A stretch of DNA of 64,000 nt from an uncultured Desulfobacter sp. (GCF_963664415.1 NZ_OY761445.1:956501-1020500), one strand, 5' to 3'. Shown: positions 35,692 to 44,765, counted from the first letter of the stretch. Notes: generated by a model not told the origin, from the letters alone. Program-made: numbers and translations.

Positions 35692-35792
35692 ACTATTTTC
35701 TTCCTCATCAGTTGATAATCGAGGGGAAGCATAACTTCTTTTTGCTAAAGAGGATAGTCCGTTTTAAAAACCGGGAAAATGGGAATGCGCCC

Positions 35793-36063
35793 GATGCTCC
35801 CGAAGTTCCTGAGCTGCCTGTTTGTTTATCTCTATGGCATATTGCTCCTGACTAGGATAAAGGGTGCGAAGCGCTGCCAAGTTCAAGCCTATGTTGGCGC
35901 CAAACTCTATACAAGAATTAACGGGTCCTACCATTCGAAGAGCCCGACTAAAAAGAGATATATTTGAAGAAATCGTCTGTTGGCTCTTATTCCGAGATAT
36001 ATACTCTGAGCCAAACTTTCCTGCCCAGAAACTTTCCTGCTCAGTTTGAAATTTATTTTTCAT
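35793..36063 (-). pseudogene. Pseudaminic acid-associated methyltransferase, 5' part
   Basis: The first 90 codons, from ATG 36063: MKNKFQTEQESFWAGKFGSEY, then the SAM-binding motif SCIEFGANIGLNL (motif I) and YAIEINKQAAQELREH, where the ISKra4-like element begins. Frame reading continues a few codons into the IS and stops at 35764. The start TEQExFWAGxFGxEYxxRN is characteristic of methylases found in pseudaminic acid operons (TIGR03587-type). The downstream part is at 33888-34266. Confidence 0.85.
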
Positions 36064-36142
36064 ACATAGTAGCCTCTATTAAAAAAACACATGAAATAAC
36101 AATTTATATAATTTTTGAAATTTTTCGAAAGATACTACATTT

Positions 36143-36829
36143 TCAGCTCAAAATCTTCTCAGCCACACAACGCGCATAATCCAAATCTTCCTGGGTATCC
36201 AGATCAATAGCCCGTTGCCTTGGTATTGGATAGCCTTTTAAGCGCGCGCAATAAAAACTTGGATTCTGTTCAAAATAGATTGTTCTTGCCCAGTATATGG
36301 TTCCGTTACTAGCTGTCAATTTGGGTTGGAATTGAGATTGGAGGCTTATGTACTCGGGCCATTTGGGAGTCAAGAATCCCTCCTTTTCCTCCAAGGCCTG
36401 CACAGGTTGAAGATTAAACTCCGATACCCCCATGACCACATCCGGACTTGGGTCCTGATTAAAAAACTGAAAAGAGTTTGTAAGGTCTTCAGGAGATACA
36501 AATACGGCTGTGGCATAAATACAGCAAAAATAGGCAGGCGTTTCGCCTTGTTCACGCAAAACATCCAAGACTTGCTTGCAGACTTGAACTACCTTGGCTC
36601 GATCCCCGGCTAATTCATCCGGTCTTTGAAAAACTTCAGCGCCAGCCTCTAAAGCAGCATTCCTTATTTCGTCATCCTCAGTGGAGACAATTATCCGATC
36701 AAACATTTTACTGTTTTGGGCGGCATAAATCGGATAAGTAAGCATGGGCTTTCCCAAAATGGGCAGAACATTCTTTCTTGGTAGACGCTTTGATCCCCCC
36801 CTAGCCGGAATTATTGCAATGAGACTCAT
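36143..36829 (-). CDS. pseF: Pseudaminic acid cytidylyltransferase
   Basis: A 228-residue enzyme that couples CMP to pseudaminic acid using CTP. The N-terminal nucleotide loop IIPARGGSKRLPRKNVL is complete, followed by KPMLTYPIYAA, IIVSTEDDEI and the PseF-type YATAVFVSPEDL and GVSEFNLQPVQAL. The late motif IDLDTQEDLDYA is typical. The ATG shares one base with the stop of the NeuB-like gene (TGATG), so the two are coupled. Complete and of normal length. Confidence 0.9.
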   Translation of the reverse strand: MSLIAIIPARGGSKRLPRKNVLPILGKPMLTYPIYAAQNSKMFDRIIVSTEDDEIRNAALEAGAEVFQRPDELAGDRAKVVQVCKQVLDVLREQGETPAYFCCIYATAVFVSPEDLTNSFQFFNQDPSPDVVMGVSEFNLQPVQALEEKEGFLTPKWPEYISLQSQFQPKLTASNGTIYWARTIYFEQNPSFYCARLKGYPIPRQRAIDLDTQEDLDYARCVAEKILS

Positions 36830-37896
36830 CAGACCAGATCCTTCAGGCTGAGCTGATGCCCGGCAGGCAAATCTTTCACGAATTGAAAATTCTGTAGTTG
36901 CTCATACATATCCGGGCCGAGACCGAATCCGGGCCTGCGAAAATCAACTTCGACATCGCCTATTTTTTGACCTTTCCGAACAGCAGATTTCAGAAAAATA
37001 CTTCGCCGGATATTCTTTCTTTTTTCCAGTTCTTCAGGGTACAAATTCCGTCTTGCCTGCCCCAGGGCTATTTCCACATCCCGAATTGTTTGAATAAAAC
37101 TTTTCATTTCAAAGGGCTCCAGGGAAAATATATGCTCCACACTGGGGGTCGTTCGATCCTCAGTAATGGTCTTTTCCACAAGGTTTGCCCCAAGCGCAAC
37201 TGCAGCTACATCCATTTCCCAACCAGGGGTATGATCAGAATAGGCGATCGGGTAATCAGGAAACATTTGTTTGAGTGTTGGGATCAGTCGGAGATTTATA
37301 CTTTCCAGTCTGGCGGGATAGCCTGAAGGGCAGTTATGGATGATAATATTATTATTGCCCTCACTCCTGCACACGTCAACCGCTTTTTCCACTTCCCCTA
37401 TGGTGGCGTTGCCTGTATCAAGCTGAACGCACTTGCCTGTTTTTGCTACACGCCGGATTAACGGAAAGTGATTAACATCTGCCGAAGCAATCTTGATGGA
37501 ATGACAATTCAATTCTTCGAGAAGCTGTACTTCTTCTTCAAAACCCACTGTTGAAAAAAAGACAAGCCCCAGAGAGTCTGAATATGTTTTAAGTTTTTTC
37601 CACTCATCAGGACTAAGGGCTCGTCGGCAGAAAATATCGTACAAAGGTTCCTCAACAGTCTCTGTCTTGCCGGTAGCCCGATCCACTAAAATATCATAGC
37701 TAAAAGGCATTTTTTTGTCCGCAACCAGCCTCTCCGGATCAAAAATCTGGAATTTAACTGCATCTGCTCCAGCCTCAGCGGCCAGTTTAACCAAGCGCTT
37801 GGCAGATTCGAGCCCATCGTGCGTGGGGCCGGCCTCAAAGGTTATGAAGCACGGCTGCCCGTCACCAATTTCTCGATTTCCGATGCTAATTGCCAT
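36829..37896 (-). CDS. NeuB-family synthase paralogue lacking one metal-site histidine
   Basis: 355 residues from ATG 37896, preceded by AGGAAAGGA at good spacing; a TTG at 37953 would be longer but has no signal. The TIM barrel shows FEAGPTHDGLESAKRL, GADAVKFQIFDPE and YSDHTPGWEMD (first metal histidine), but where PseI has EKHFT this protein has VEKTITEDRTTPSVEH, so the second histidine is replaced by threonine. A C-terminal SAF-like part begins near IRRSIFLKSAVRKG. It is coupled to pseF. It could make a different nonulosonate or have a different reaction; the same variation may define a known subfamily. Confidence 0.75.
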   Translation of the reverse strand: MAISIGNREIGDGQPCFITFEAGPTHDGLESAKRLVKLAAEAGADAVKFQIFDPERLVADKKMPFSYDILVDRATGKTETVEEPLYDIFCRRALSPDEWKKLKTYSDSLGLVFFSTVGFEEEVQLLEELNCHSIKIASADVNHFPLIRRVAKTGKCVQLDTGNATIGEVEKAVDVCRSEGNNNIIIHNCPSGYPARLESINLRLIPTLKQMFPDYPIAYSDHTPGWEMDVAAVALGANLVEKTITEDRTTPSVEHIFSLEPFEMKSFIQTIRDVEIALGQARRNLYPEELEKRKNIRRSIFLKSAVRKGQKIGDVEVDFRRPGFGLGPDMYEQLQNFQFVKDLPAGHQLSLKDLV

Positions 37897-37949
37897 GTAA
37901 GATTCCTTTCCTGCTTTCGTTTTGAAGGAGTTGCTCATCGTCCGTCTTA

Positions 37950-39158
37950 TCAAGAATGTTCCACGATTATTGTTTTAAGAACCTTCACTACTTGATCCTG
38001 TTCATGTTCTGCCATAGTCGGAAACAAAGGCAAGGTTATAGCCTCTTGATAATATTTTTCAGATTCCGGGTACATCCCGGATTTAAAGCCCAGAGCTTGA
38101 TAATATGGCTGAGTGTGCACCGGGATATAATGGACATTCACACCGATACCCTGCCCTCGCATATAATTGAAGACTTCTCTGCGTGTTAACTTTCGATCGT
38201 CCAATTGAAGTCGAATGACATAGAGATGCCAGGCTGAAGACGCATCCGGATGCTGCCAGGGGCTCTTCAAGGGGAAATCGCCCAAAAGCCGATCATAACG
38301 TTCAGCCAGATCCTGACGCCTATCCACGAATTCATCCAGTCGTGTAAGCTGACTTAATCCCAGGGCCGCCTGGATATCGGTCATTCGGAAATTAAAGCCG
38401 AGATCTATTTGCTCGTAATACCATAGCGGTGGTCCCGAATCCTTTTCCTGCGATCTTTTCTCCAGGTTATAAATTGGGTCGGTGACAAAATATGCAGGAT
38501 CGCGTGTTATCCCGTGATTCCTTAAAAGCGCCATTCGTTGGGCTAACATCTCATCATTGGTTACAGCCATGCCGCCTTCCCCGGTAGTGATAATCTTTAC
38601 CGGATGGAAACTGAACACTGTGATATTGCTATAGCGACAGCTGCCAACGGGCTCCTGCTTGTAATAACCGCCAATTGCGTGGGAAGCGTCTTCAATAATA
38701 GAGAATCCATATTTTTCAGACAAAGCGTGAATAGCAGCCATGTCGCAGGATTGACCGCACATATGTACAGAAATGACAACCTTGGGGAGTTTTCCGGATT
38801 GTTCCGCTTCAACCAGCCGTTCTTCCAGACATCTTGCACTCATGTTGTACGTCTGCGGATCAATATCTACAAAGTCCACATCTGCGCCACAGTACCGGGC
38901 GCAATTGGCCGATGCAACAAAGGTGATCGGAGAGGTCCAGACAACATCTCCGACCCCGACACCGAGGGCAAGACAGGCAAGCTGCAAAGCAGACGTAGCG
39001 CTGTTAGTTGCAACAGCATGTTTAGCATCGACTTTCTCGGCTACGGCACGCTCGAATTCAGGCAAATTGGGCCCCTGTGTGATGAAATTGGACTTAAGTA
39101 CTTCCACCACAGCTTCAATATCTTTTCTGGTTATGTTCTGGCGGCCGTAGGGTATCAT
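37950..39158 (-). CDS. pseC: UDP-4-amino-4,6-dideoxy-N-acetyl-altrosamine transaminase
   Basis: A 402-residue PLP-dependent DegT/AryC1-type aminotransferase that aminates C4 of the PseB product. It opens MIPYGRQNITRKDIEAV, a PseC hallmark, and has NSATSALQLACLALGVG, EDASHAIGG and the Schiff-base lysine K188 in SFHPVKIITTGEGG. The C-terminal RLDEFVDRRQDLAERY and NVHYIPVHTQPYY segments are also typical. Its start overlaps the pseB stop as ATGA. Complete. Confidence 0.92.
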   Translation of the reverse strand: MIPYGRQNITRKDIEAVVEVLKSNFITQGPNLPEFERAVAEKVDAKHAVATNSATSALQLACLALGVGVGDVVWTSPITFVASANCARYCGADVDFVDIDPQTYNMSARCLEERLVEAEQSGKLPKVVISVHMCGQSCDMAAIHALSEKYGFSIIEDASHAIGGYYKQEPVGSCRYSNITVFSFHPVKIITTGEGGMAVTNDEMLAQRMALLRNHGITRDPAYFVTDPIYNLEKRSQEKDSGPPLWYYEQIDLGFNFRMTDIQAALGLSQLTRLDEFVDRRQDLAERYDRLLGDFPLKSPWQHPDASSAWHLYVIRLQLDDRKLTRREVFNYMRGQGIGVNVHYIPVHTQPYYQALGFKSGMYPESEKYYQEAITLPLFPTMAEHEQDQVVKVLKTIIVEHS

Positions 39159-40156
39159 AATTGAGCCAACTGATTGTATTGCCGAATTTCTTCATTACCA
39201 AGAAAATGCGGATTACTGCCGGAATTATATTCAAACCCCTGAGTGACAGGCCCCCCTTCCTCTTCAAGGCAATTTTTTGTATACCCGTTGGACAATCTAT
39301 GAAACTTAATGGACGGGGAGATGACATAATGGTCGTCGAATTCAATAGTCAAATGAGAATCATCTCCAGGGCACATTACTTCATGAAGTTTCTCACCCGG
39401 CCGGATTCCAACGAATTTAAGCGGCAATTCCGGAGCCATGGCTTTGGCAAGGTCAACTATGCGAACAGATGGGATCTTAGGGACAAAAATTTCTCCCCCC
39501 TGCATGCGTTTAAAGTTCATGAGTACAAAATCCACACCTTCTTGAAGCGTGATCCAAAAGCGGGTCATATCTTTGTGAGTGATGGGCAAATGTTCGCTTC
39601 CGTTTTGAATCAATTTTTGGAAAAATGGCACTACTGAACCGCGAGAGCCGACAACATTACCATAGCGAACCACTGAAAAACGGGTTTCTTTTCCGCCGGC
39701 CATATTGTTTCCTGCCACAAAAAGCTTATCTGAGCAGAGTTTTGTAGCCCCGTAAAGGTTGATAGGATTGGCAGCCTTGTCCGTGGACAGGGCAATCACC
39801 TTGTGGACATTATTTGCCAAAGCAGCATGAATGACATTTTCCGCCCCCTGGATATTGGTGCGAATGCACTCTGTGGGATTATATTCAGCCGCAGGGACTT
39901 GTTTTAAAGCGGCTGCATGAATAACAAAATCAACACCACTCATCGCCATGTTAAGCCGTTCTTTATCCCGCACATCACCAATAAAATAACGCATACAATC
40001 CTGATTAAATTCCAGCTGCATATCAAATTGTTTTAATTCATCCCGAGAATAAACAACTATACGCTTGGGAAGATAGCGATCAAGAATTGTTCGAATATAC
40101 TTTTTTCCAAAAGACCCGGTACCGCCAGTAATAAGAATTGATTTATCATTGAGCAT
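39155..40156 (-). CDS. pseB: UDP-N-acetylglucosamine 4,6-dehydratase (inverting)
   Basis: A 333-residue extended SDR enzyme, the first step to pseudaminic acid: it dehydrates and 5-epimerises UDP-GlcNAc. The Rossmann loop is ILITGGTGSFGKKY; the active-site region shows ALKQVPAAEYNP and LSTDKAANPINLYGATKLCSDKLF, with the K-x3-Y arrangement in which the tyrosine follows N-L. The late RPGEKLHEVM motif is present. It is the promoter-proximal gene of the pse block, with a decayed IS4-like element upstream. Complete. Confidence 0.93.
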   Translation of the reverse strand: MLNDKSILITGGTGSFGKKYIRTILDRYLPKRIVVYSRDELKQFDMQLEFNQDCMRYFIGDVRDKERLNMAMSGVDFVIHAAALKQVPAAEYNPTECIRTNIQGAENVIHAALANNVHKVIALSTDKAANPINLYGATKLCSDKLFVAGNNMAGGKETRFSVVRYGNVVGSRGSVVPFFQKLIQNGSEHLPITHKDMTRFWITLQEGVDFVLMNFKRMQGGEIFVPKIPSVRIVDLAKAMAPELPLKFVGIRPGEKLHEVMCPGDDSHLTIEFDDHYVISPSIKFHRLSNGYTKNCLEEEGGPVTQGFEYNSGSNPHFLGNEEIRQYNQLAQL

Positions 40157-40222
40157 TTTACATCCTTAATATCTTCATCATTCCTGCTTGATTGTATTTT
40201 TAATTGAAGGGCAGTTGCTACC

Positions 40223-41683
40223 CAATGTCATAAAGTTAAGACATCATGCATAAAAGCTATATAAATACAGCATATTATGCTACGCTCAATCTTAATAATA
40301 ACCCAAAATATTTCTTGTGAAAGGAGAATAAAATGCCTGAAAAATTCAACCGACCTGACACGGAACCTGCTTCCCAAAATATGTGCCGAGCTAATCGATT
40401 ATTTTGAAAATATTCTGCATTCCCCAGAATTTATCGATAGACATAAAATAAACAAGAAAGATTTCACACGCAATCGAAAGCTCACATTATAGACACTTTT
40501 TTTGTATTTCATGAACTTCATTAAAGGCTCATATCAAGACGAACTCGACCATTATTTCAAGGCGTTGTTTCGATTGGATGTTCCAATAAAAATCGTCTCA
40601 AAAAGGGCTTTATCTCTGGCTCGCAAAAAAACTTGAATATGACGCTTTCATTGAGTTTAATCACCAACTCGAGTTTTTCTATAATCGTTTTCAAAACATA
40701 AAAACCTGGAAGGGTTTTAATTTCCTTGCTATCGACGGTAGCACACTAAAGTTGTTCAAATATAAAAAAATCAGGGAACATTTCGGCGTATTGAAACCCA
40801 ATAAAGGGCCTGCTTGTGTAATGGCACGTGTTTTTCAAATGTTCGATGTGCTGAATAAGGTTACAATTGATACCATTATCAGCCCTTTTCAGGTCGAAGA
40901 ACGCGAGCTGTTCCATAATCATATGCTTAATCTGCTTCCGAATGATTTGATTTTATTAGATCGTGGCTATCCAGCCTATTGGATTTTTAATCTGATTATG
41001 TCTTTGGATAGCAACTTTTGCGCAAGAATTTCAAAACAGTGGAAAATCGTTCAAAATTTCACTAAATCAGGTGCTCAAGAAGCAATAATTAATCTTCATG
41101 CCTCGCACCAATCAAAAAAATAATGTGAGAAAATAGGCCTTGAAGCCCCTCCCTTGCGATTGCGCCTCATACGAGTCGAACTCGAAAACGGTGAAATCGA
41201 AGTTCTCATCACATCATTGACCGATGAACAAAAATTTCATTATGAAATCTTTATGGACTTATATCATAAACGCTGGCCGGTGGAAGTTGATTATCTTTTC
41301 ATGAAACAACGCCTTGAAATCGAAAATTTTCCGGCACAACGGTATTGTCTGTCTATCAAGATTTCTATGCAAAAGTCCTGGCAAAAAATCTCACGTGGGT
41401 ACTGGCCTCCCCGCTCAGGAGACAGTTGAGAAGGAGGACCATGAGAAAAAGTATGAATATCAGCTGAATATGACACAGGCAATTTCAAAATCTAAAGACA
41501 CACTCTTTTTGCTTTTTAAAAGACCGCGTGAAATTATCGTACAGTTGATTAAGGATCTTCATGCTCTTTTCATGGCGGCAACAGAACCCGTCAGGCCCGG
41601 GCGTAAATTCAAACGGAAACATAAGATCAATAAGCGGGAACACTAAATGAATTATAAGCCTTGCCGTTAACTTTATGACATTG
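40223..41683 (+). mobile_element. IS4-like element, decayed
   Basis: Perfect 17-bp inverted repeats CAATGTCATAAAGTTAA (40223-40239) and its complement (41667-41683) bound 1461 bp carrying a broken transposase gene on the plus strand. Its right end is fused to a truncated epimerase gene, whose 3' part is not found on the other side, so the element or a deletion next to it removed DNA. No target duplication is evident. Confidence 0.8.
40334..41646 (+). pseudogene. IS4-family transposase, multiply frameshifted
   Basis: Several frames together give one transposase: FENILHSPEFIDRHKINKK at the N-terminus, then YQDELDHYFKALFRLDVP, AIDGSTLKLFKYK (first catalytic D), ILLDRGYPAYWIF (second D), YHKRWPVEVDYLFMKQRLE (the Y-x-R-x-E-K type IS4 signature) and a C-terminal KRPREIIVQLIKDLHAL. 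At least four frameshifts or stops (near 40490, 40635, 41120, 41350) break it, so it is long inactive. Confidence 0.85.
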
Positions 41684-41970
41684 AGTCAGGAGCAACATAA
41701 GAATAAGGGATGGCAATCAGGGCCGCCAGATGAAAGATCACATCAATCTTTTTTGTGATCTCTTTGCAGAAATGCGGATCCCGGACATCGCCGCACACAA
41801 CCTCCAGGTCGTCCCTGCCCTTGATGACCTCCAGCCCCCCAATCGTTAAAGGAGTTGTACAGGCTCAAAGCCCGGACACTGCAGCCCATGTCCAGCAGAG
41901 TTTCGGTGAGATGGGAGCCGATGAAGCCTTCTGCGTCGGTGATGAGGATTTTTTTATCTGTAAGTTTCAT
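41684..41970 (-). pseudogene. N-terminal remnant of a LegB-like NAD-dependent 4,6-dehydratase
   Basis: From ATG 41970 the frame reads MKLTDKKILITDAEGFIGSH, a Rossmann nucleotide-binding loop, then RALSLYNSFNDWG, a motif typical of LegB-type UDP-GlcNAc dehydratases. After a small deletion and frameshift near 41845 the homologous frame goes on as DDLEVVCGDVRDPHF, IFHLAALIAIPYSY and VAPDS, stopping dead at the IS4-like element end. One glycine of the Rossmann loop is an aspartate. About 95 of some 330 codons remain. It hints at a former legionaminic acid or bacillosamine-type pathway. Confidence 0.7.
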
Positions 41971-42010
41971 GTAGGGTCAGAGGCCTGCTTTTTTGTCATT
42001 ATTATAAAAT

Positions 42011-42113
42011 TGATCGTCTCGTAAAAAGTCAGATTTTGACAATTTTTGGACTATAACCATCTGAAATAATTAATAGCAGTTTGGCCATTTTCGACTTTTT
42101 ACGGGTTCATTAA
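42011..42113. repeat. MITE-like palindromic element at the end of the WlbC gene
   Basis: About 100 bp with inverted ends: CGTAAAAAGTC at 42020-42030 and its complement at 42092-42102, and weaker matching outside. The interior has no gene. The ends resemble the GTAAAAAGTC ends of the IS1182-like elements in this window. The right arm supplies the last codons and the stop (ATGAACCCGTAA) of the adjacent gene. Probably a small non-autonomous element or an IS footprint. Confidence 0.5.
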
Positions 42114-43802
42114 AGTTGTATGGATGAAAGAACAAATTTTTGCCTGCTCATTCTGTGTCAAATAAGGATGCATTGGGATACTGAATATTATAGATGAACA
42201 ATCTTCAGATACAGGAAAGTCACCTTTTTTATACCCTAAATCAGCAAAGGCGGTCTGCAGATGCAGAGGAGTTGGGTAGTAGACAGAAGTTGGAATATCT
42301 TTTTCTTTCAGACTGTCCTGAATATTATTTCGTGCTTCTGTATCTGCTGCCAGGATAGAGTATTGGGCCCAGGCGCTTTTCAGCCCAGGAAAAACTTCAG
42401 GAAGAGTCAACAAATCCTTTTTTGAGGATAATAACTCGGTATACCTTTTGGCTACATTGCGCCGGGATTCCAGTTCTTTAGGGAAAATTTCAAGTTTAGG
42501 AAGAAGAATCGCCGCCTGCAACGTATCTAAACGCCCATTTATTCCCAAACGAATATTGTCATACTTATCAGTTCCCTTACCATGAATTCGAATGGATAAA
42601 AGTTTTTCTGCAATTTCGTCTGAATTTGTAAATACGGCCCCTCCATCACCATAACAGCCAAGGGGTTTTGCAGGAAAAAATGAGGTACATCCGACATGTC
42701 CAAGAGAACCTGCCATTCGGCCCTTATATTCAGCTCCAAAGGACTGGGCGGCATCTTCAATAACTATCAAATTATATTCAGACGCAATTTGATTTATCTG
42801 ATCATAATCGCAGGGAAGGCCGAAAAGATCTACGGGAATAATGGCCTTCGGCCTTAGTTGACCGGTCTGGGATACTTTTTGAACAGCTGCTTTCAACTTG
42901 TGAGCAGAAATATTAAAGGTTGAATAATCAATGTCAACAAACACAGGGAGTGCGCCAAGAAGTTTTATCACTTCTGCTGTGGCGATAAAAGTAAACGGTG
43001 TAGTAAATACAGCATCCCCTGAACCGATACCACATGCCATGAGCGCCATGAGCAGAGCATCGGTACCGGAGGCACAGGCGACAGCATAGCGTGTCTGAGC
43101 AAAATCAGCCAGCCTTTTTTCCAGTTCGTTCACTTCCGGCCCCATGATGTATTTGCCGTGCCCTAAAACGGTTCTAATATTTTTTTCAATCTCTGGCAGA
43201 ATTAATTTCTGCTGGGCCGCCAGATCCACAAAGGCTATTGGCTTAGCAGATTCATCACTATCAGATACGGGGTTGATTGTTTTTCCACATACAGGGCATT
43301 CGAATACCTGGTTTAATTTTTCTCCGCATTCGCACACCCAGCCTGTCTGTTTTGCTGGATTTCCCATGACCAGTGCATAATCGGGCACATCTTTTGTTAC
43401 AACCGCTCCTGCCCCCACAAACGCATATCTTCCAATAGTGACACCACAGACAATGGTACAGTTGGCCCCAAGGCTGGCACCTTTTTTAACCAAGGTAGGC
43501 CGAACTTCGTCCATCCGTTTTATATGGGATCTCGGATTAAAGACGTTGGTAAAAACCATTGAAGGACCGCAAAAGACATCGTCCTCCAGGGTGACGCCTT
43601 TATACAAAGAGACATTATTCTGGATCTTGCAGCCGTTTCCAATAGAAACATCAGGCCCTGCAACAACATTCTGCCCAAGATTGCAGTTGCTACCAATGAT
43701 CGTGTTATTCATAATATGGGAAAAGTGCCATATTTTGGTATCGTTGCCGATTGTTACATTGGCATCTAATTCAGTTGTTGGATGGACAAAATAATTATTC
43801 AT
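42099..43802 (-). CDS. Fusion of a WlbB-like N-acetyltransferase and a WlbC-like aminotransferase
   Basis: 567 residues. Residues 1-152 are a left-handed beta-helix acetyltransferase (hexapeptide repeats such as IGNDTKIWHFSHI and VGAGAVVTKDVPDYALVMGNPA). Residues 157-172 hold four cysteines (CEC..C..C), a likely zinc ribbon. Residues about 189-567 are a PLP aminotransferase with SGTDALLMAL, EDAAQSFGA and the lysine K379 in FFPAKPLGCYGDGGA. In the WlbABC/WbpBED pathway these enzymes aminate and acetylate C3 of a UDP-GlcNAc uronic acid; the neighbouring WlbA-like gene fits that. The last three residues derive from a MITE-like element, so the original C-terminus may have been a little longer. 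Confidence 0.85.
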   Translation of the reverse strand: MNNYFVHPTTELDANVTIGNDTKIWHFSHIMNNTIIGSNCNLGQNVVAGPDVSIGNGCKIQNNVSLYKGVTLEDDVFCGPSMVFTNVFNPRSHIKRMDEVRPTLVKKGASLGANCTIVCGVTIGRYAFVGAGAVVTKDVPDYALVMGNPAKQTGWVCECGEKLNQVFECPVCGKTINPVSDSDESAKPIAFVDLAAQQKLILPEIEKNIRTVLGHGKYIMGPEVNELEKRLADFAQTRYAVACASGTDALLMALMACGIGSGDAVFTTPFTFIATAEVIKLLGALPVFVDIDYSTFNISAHKLKAAVQKVSQTGQLRPKAIIPVDLFGLPCDYDQINQIASEYNLIVIEDAAQSFGAEYKGRMAGSLGHVGCTSFFPAKPLGCYGDGGAVFTNSDEIAEKLLSIRIHGKGTDKYDNIRLGINGRLDTLQAAILLPKLEIFPKELESRRNVAKRYTELLSSKKDLLTLPEVFPGLKSAWAQYSILAADTEARNNIQDSLKEKDIPTSVYYPTPLHLQTAFADLGYKKGDFPVSEDCSSIIFSIPMHPYLTQNEQAKICSFIHTTLMNP

Positions 43803-43826
43803 TGGATAAGGCCTGCTTTATTCTAA

Positions 43827-44765
43827 TTATTTCTGCATAAAGGGGTGCAACTCCCCCTTTTTCATGTCTGGTACAGCATTTCGAATTTCATAAACCGTCT
43901 CAATGCTTGGCCGGGCTTCTTTTAGCCCAAATCCTTCCCCTTTGAGAATACCCTTGTAGCTTAAAGTATGCAGGTCAGTGAACCCGCCGCTGAACTCGAT
44001 TTCTTTTCCATTTACGGTTATGGATCGATATGTCCTCTGACCTGCTTTCCGGATGTTTTCAGGCAGCGTCTTTTCATCCACACTTAAAAACCATCTAACC
44101 CGTGCATTCTCAAGTTCAAGATATCCTGCAGCTTTGTTGGCTTCAAGCAGATGAACTTCATTGCCCTGCACCTTCCCAAAAATCCAGGCCAGCATGTCAT
44201 AAAAATGAATGCCTATGTTGGTAGGGATGCCACCCGATTTTTCATTATATCCCTTCCATGAAGTAAAATACCAATGACCTCTGGAGGTTATATATGTCAG
44301 ATCAATCTCATATTTGTTTTCTTGCTTGCTCTCATCCACCTGCTGTTTTAAGGCAATCAAAGAAGGATGGAGCCGTAACTGGAGAATATTATATACTCGA
44401 GTTCCGTTTTCCGACTCTATCTCTTCAAGGCCGTCTATATTCCATGGATTTAAAACTAATGGCTTTTCGCAAATCGCATTGGCGTCATTCCTCAAAGCAA
44501 ATCTGATATGTGAATCATGGAGATAGTTCGGGGAACAGATGCTGATATAATCAATTTTTTGCCCCTTACGCCTTTGTTTATCAATGTGCCTATCAAAACG
44601 CTCAAATTCCGTAAAAAAATCTGCCTTTGGAAAATAGCTGTCGATGATACCAACGCTGTCATTAGGATCAAGCGCAGCAACCAACTCATTTCCTGTCTCT
44701 TTTATTGCTTTCATGTGCCTTGGTGCAACATAACCCGCCGCACCTATCAATGCGAATCTTTTCAT
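43827..44765 (-). CDS. wlbA: Gfo/Idh/MocA-type oxidoreductase, WlbA/WbpB-like
   Basis: A 312-residue NAD-dependent sugar dehydrogenase. The Rossmann loop is FALIGAAGYVAPRHMKAI, followed by ISICSPNYLHDSH and CEKPLVLNPWNID (the EKP lysine of the family), and the second-domain motif GGIPTNIGIHFYDMLAWIFG with the catalytic-type G-x-x-x-D/H. These are the signatures of WlbA, which oxidises C3 of UDP-GlcNAc uronic acid. It precedes the WlbB-WlbC fusion by 24 nt. The needed UDP-GlcNAc 6-dehydrogenase (WlbA's supplier) is not in the window. Confidence 0.85.
   Translation of the reverse strand: MKRFALIGAAGYVAPRHMKAIKETGNELVAALDPNDSVGIIDSYFPKADFFTEFERFDRHIDKQRRKGQKIDYISICSPNYLHDSHIRFALRNDANAICEKPLVLNPWNIDGLEEIESENGTRVYNILQLRLHPSLIALKQQVDESKQENKYEIDLTYITSRGHWYFTSWKGYNEKSGGIPTNIGIHFYDMLAWIFGKVQGNEVHLLEANKAAGYLELENARVRWFLSVDEKTLPENIRKAGQRTYRSITVNGKEIEFSGGFTDLHTLSYKGILKGEGFGLKEARPSIETVYEIRNAVPDMKKGELHPFMQK

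Larger units (their letters stand above)
34267..35792 (-). mobile_element. ISKra4-like element, copy 1, inserted in the methyltransferase gene
   Basis: A 1526-bp element with inverted ends GGGCGCATTCCCATTTTC (34267-) and its complement (-35792). It is flanked by identical 8-bp direct repeats GATGCTCC at 34259-34266 and 35793-35800. A second copy of the same length and the same proteins is at 44846-46371. The family name rests on the transposase motifs. Confidence 0.85.

Noticed and set aside
38604..39164. 186-codon plus-strand frame opposite pseC
   Set aside because: It is antisense to a complete, well-conserved PseC gene and has no recognisable motif or ribosome-binding site.
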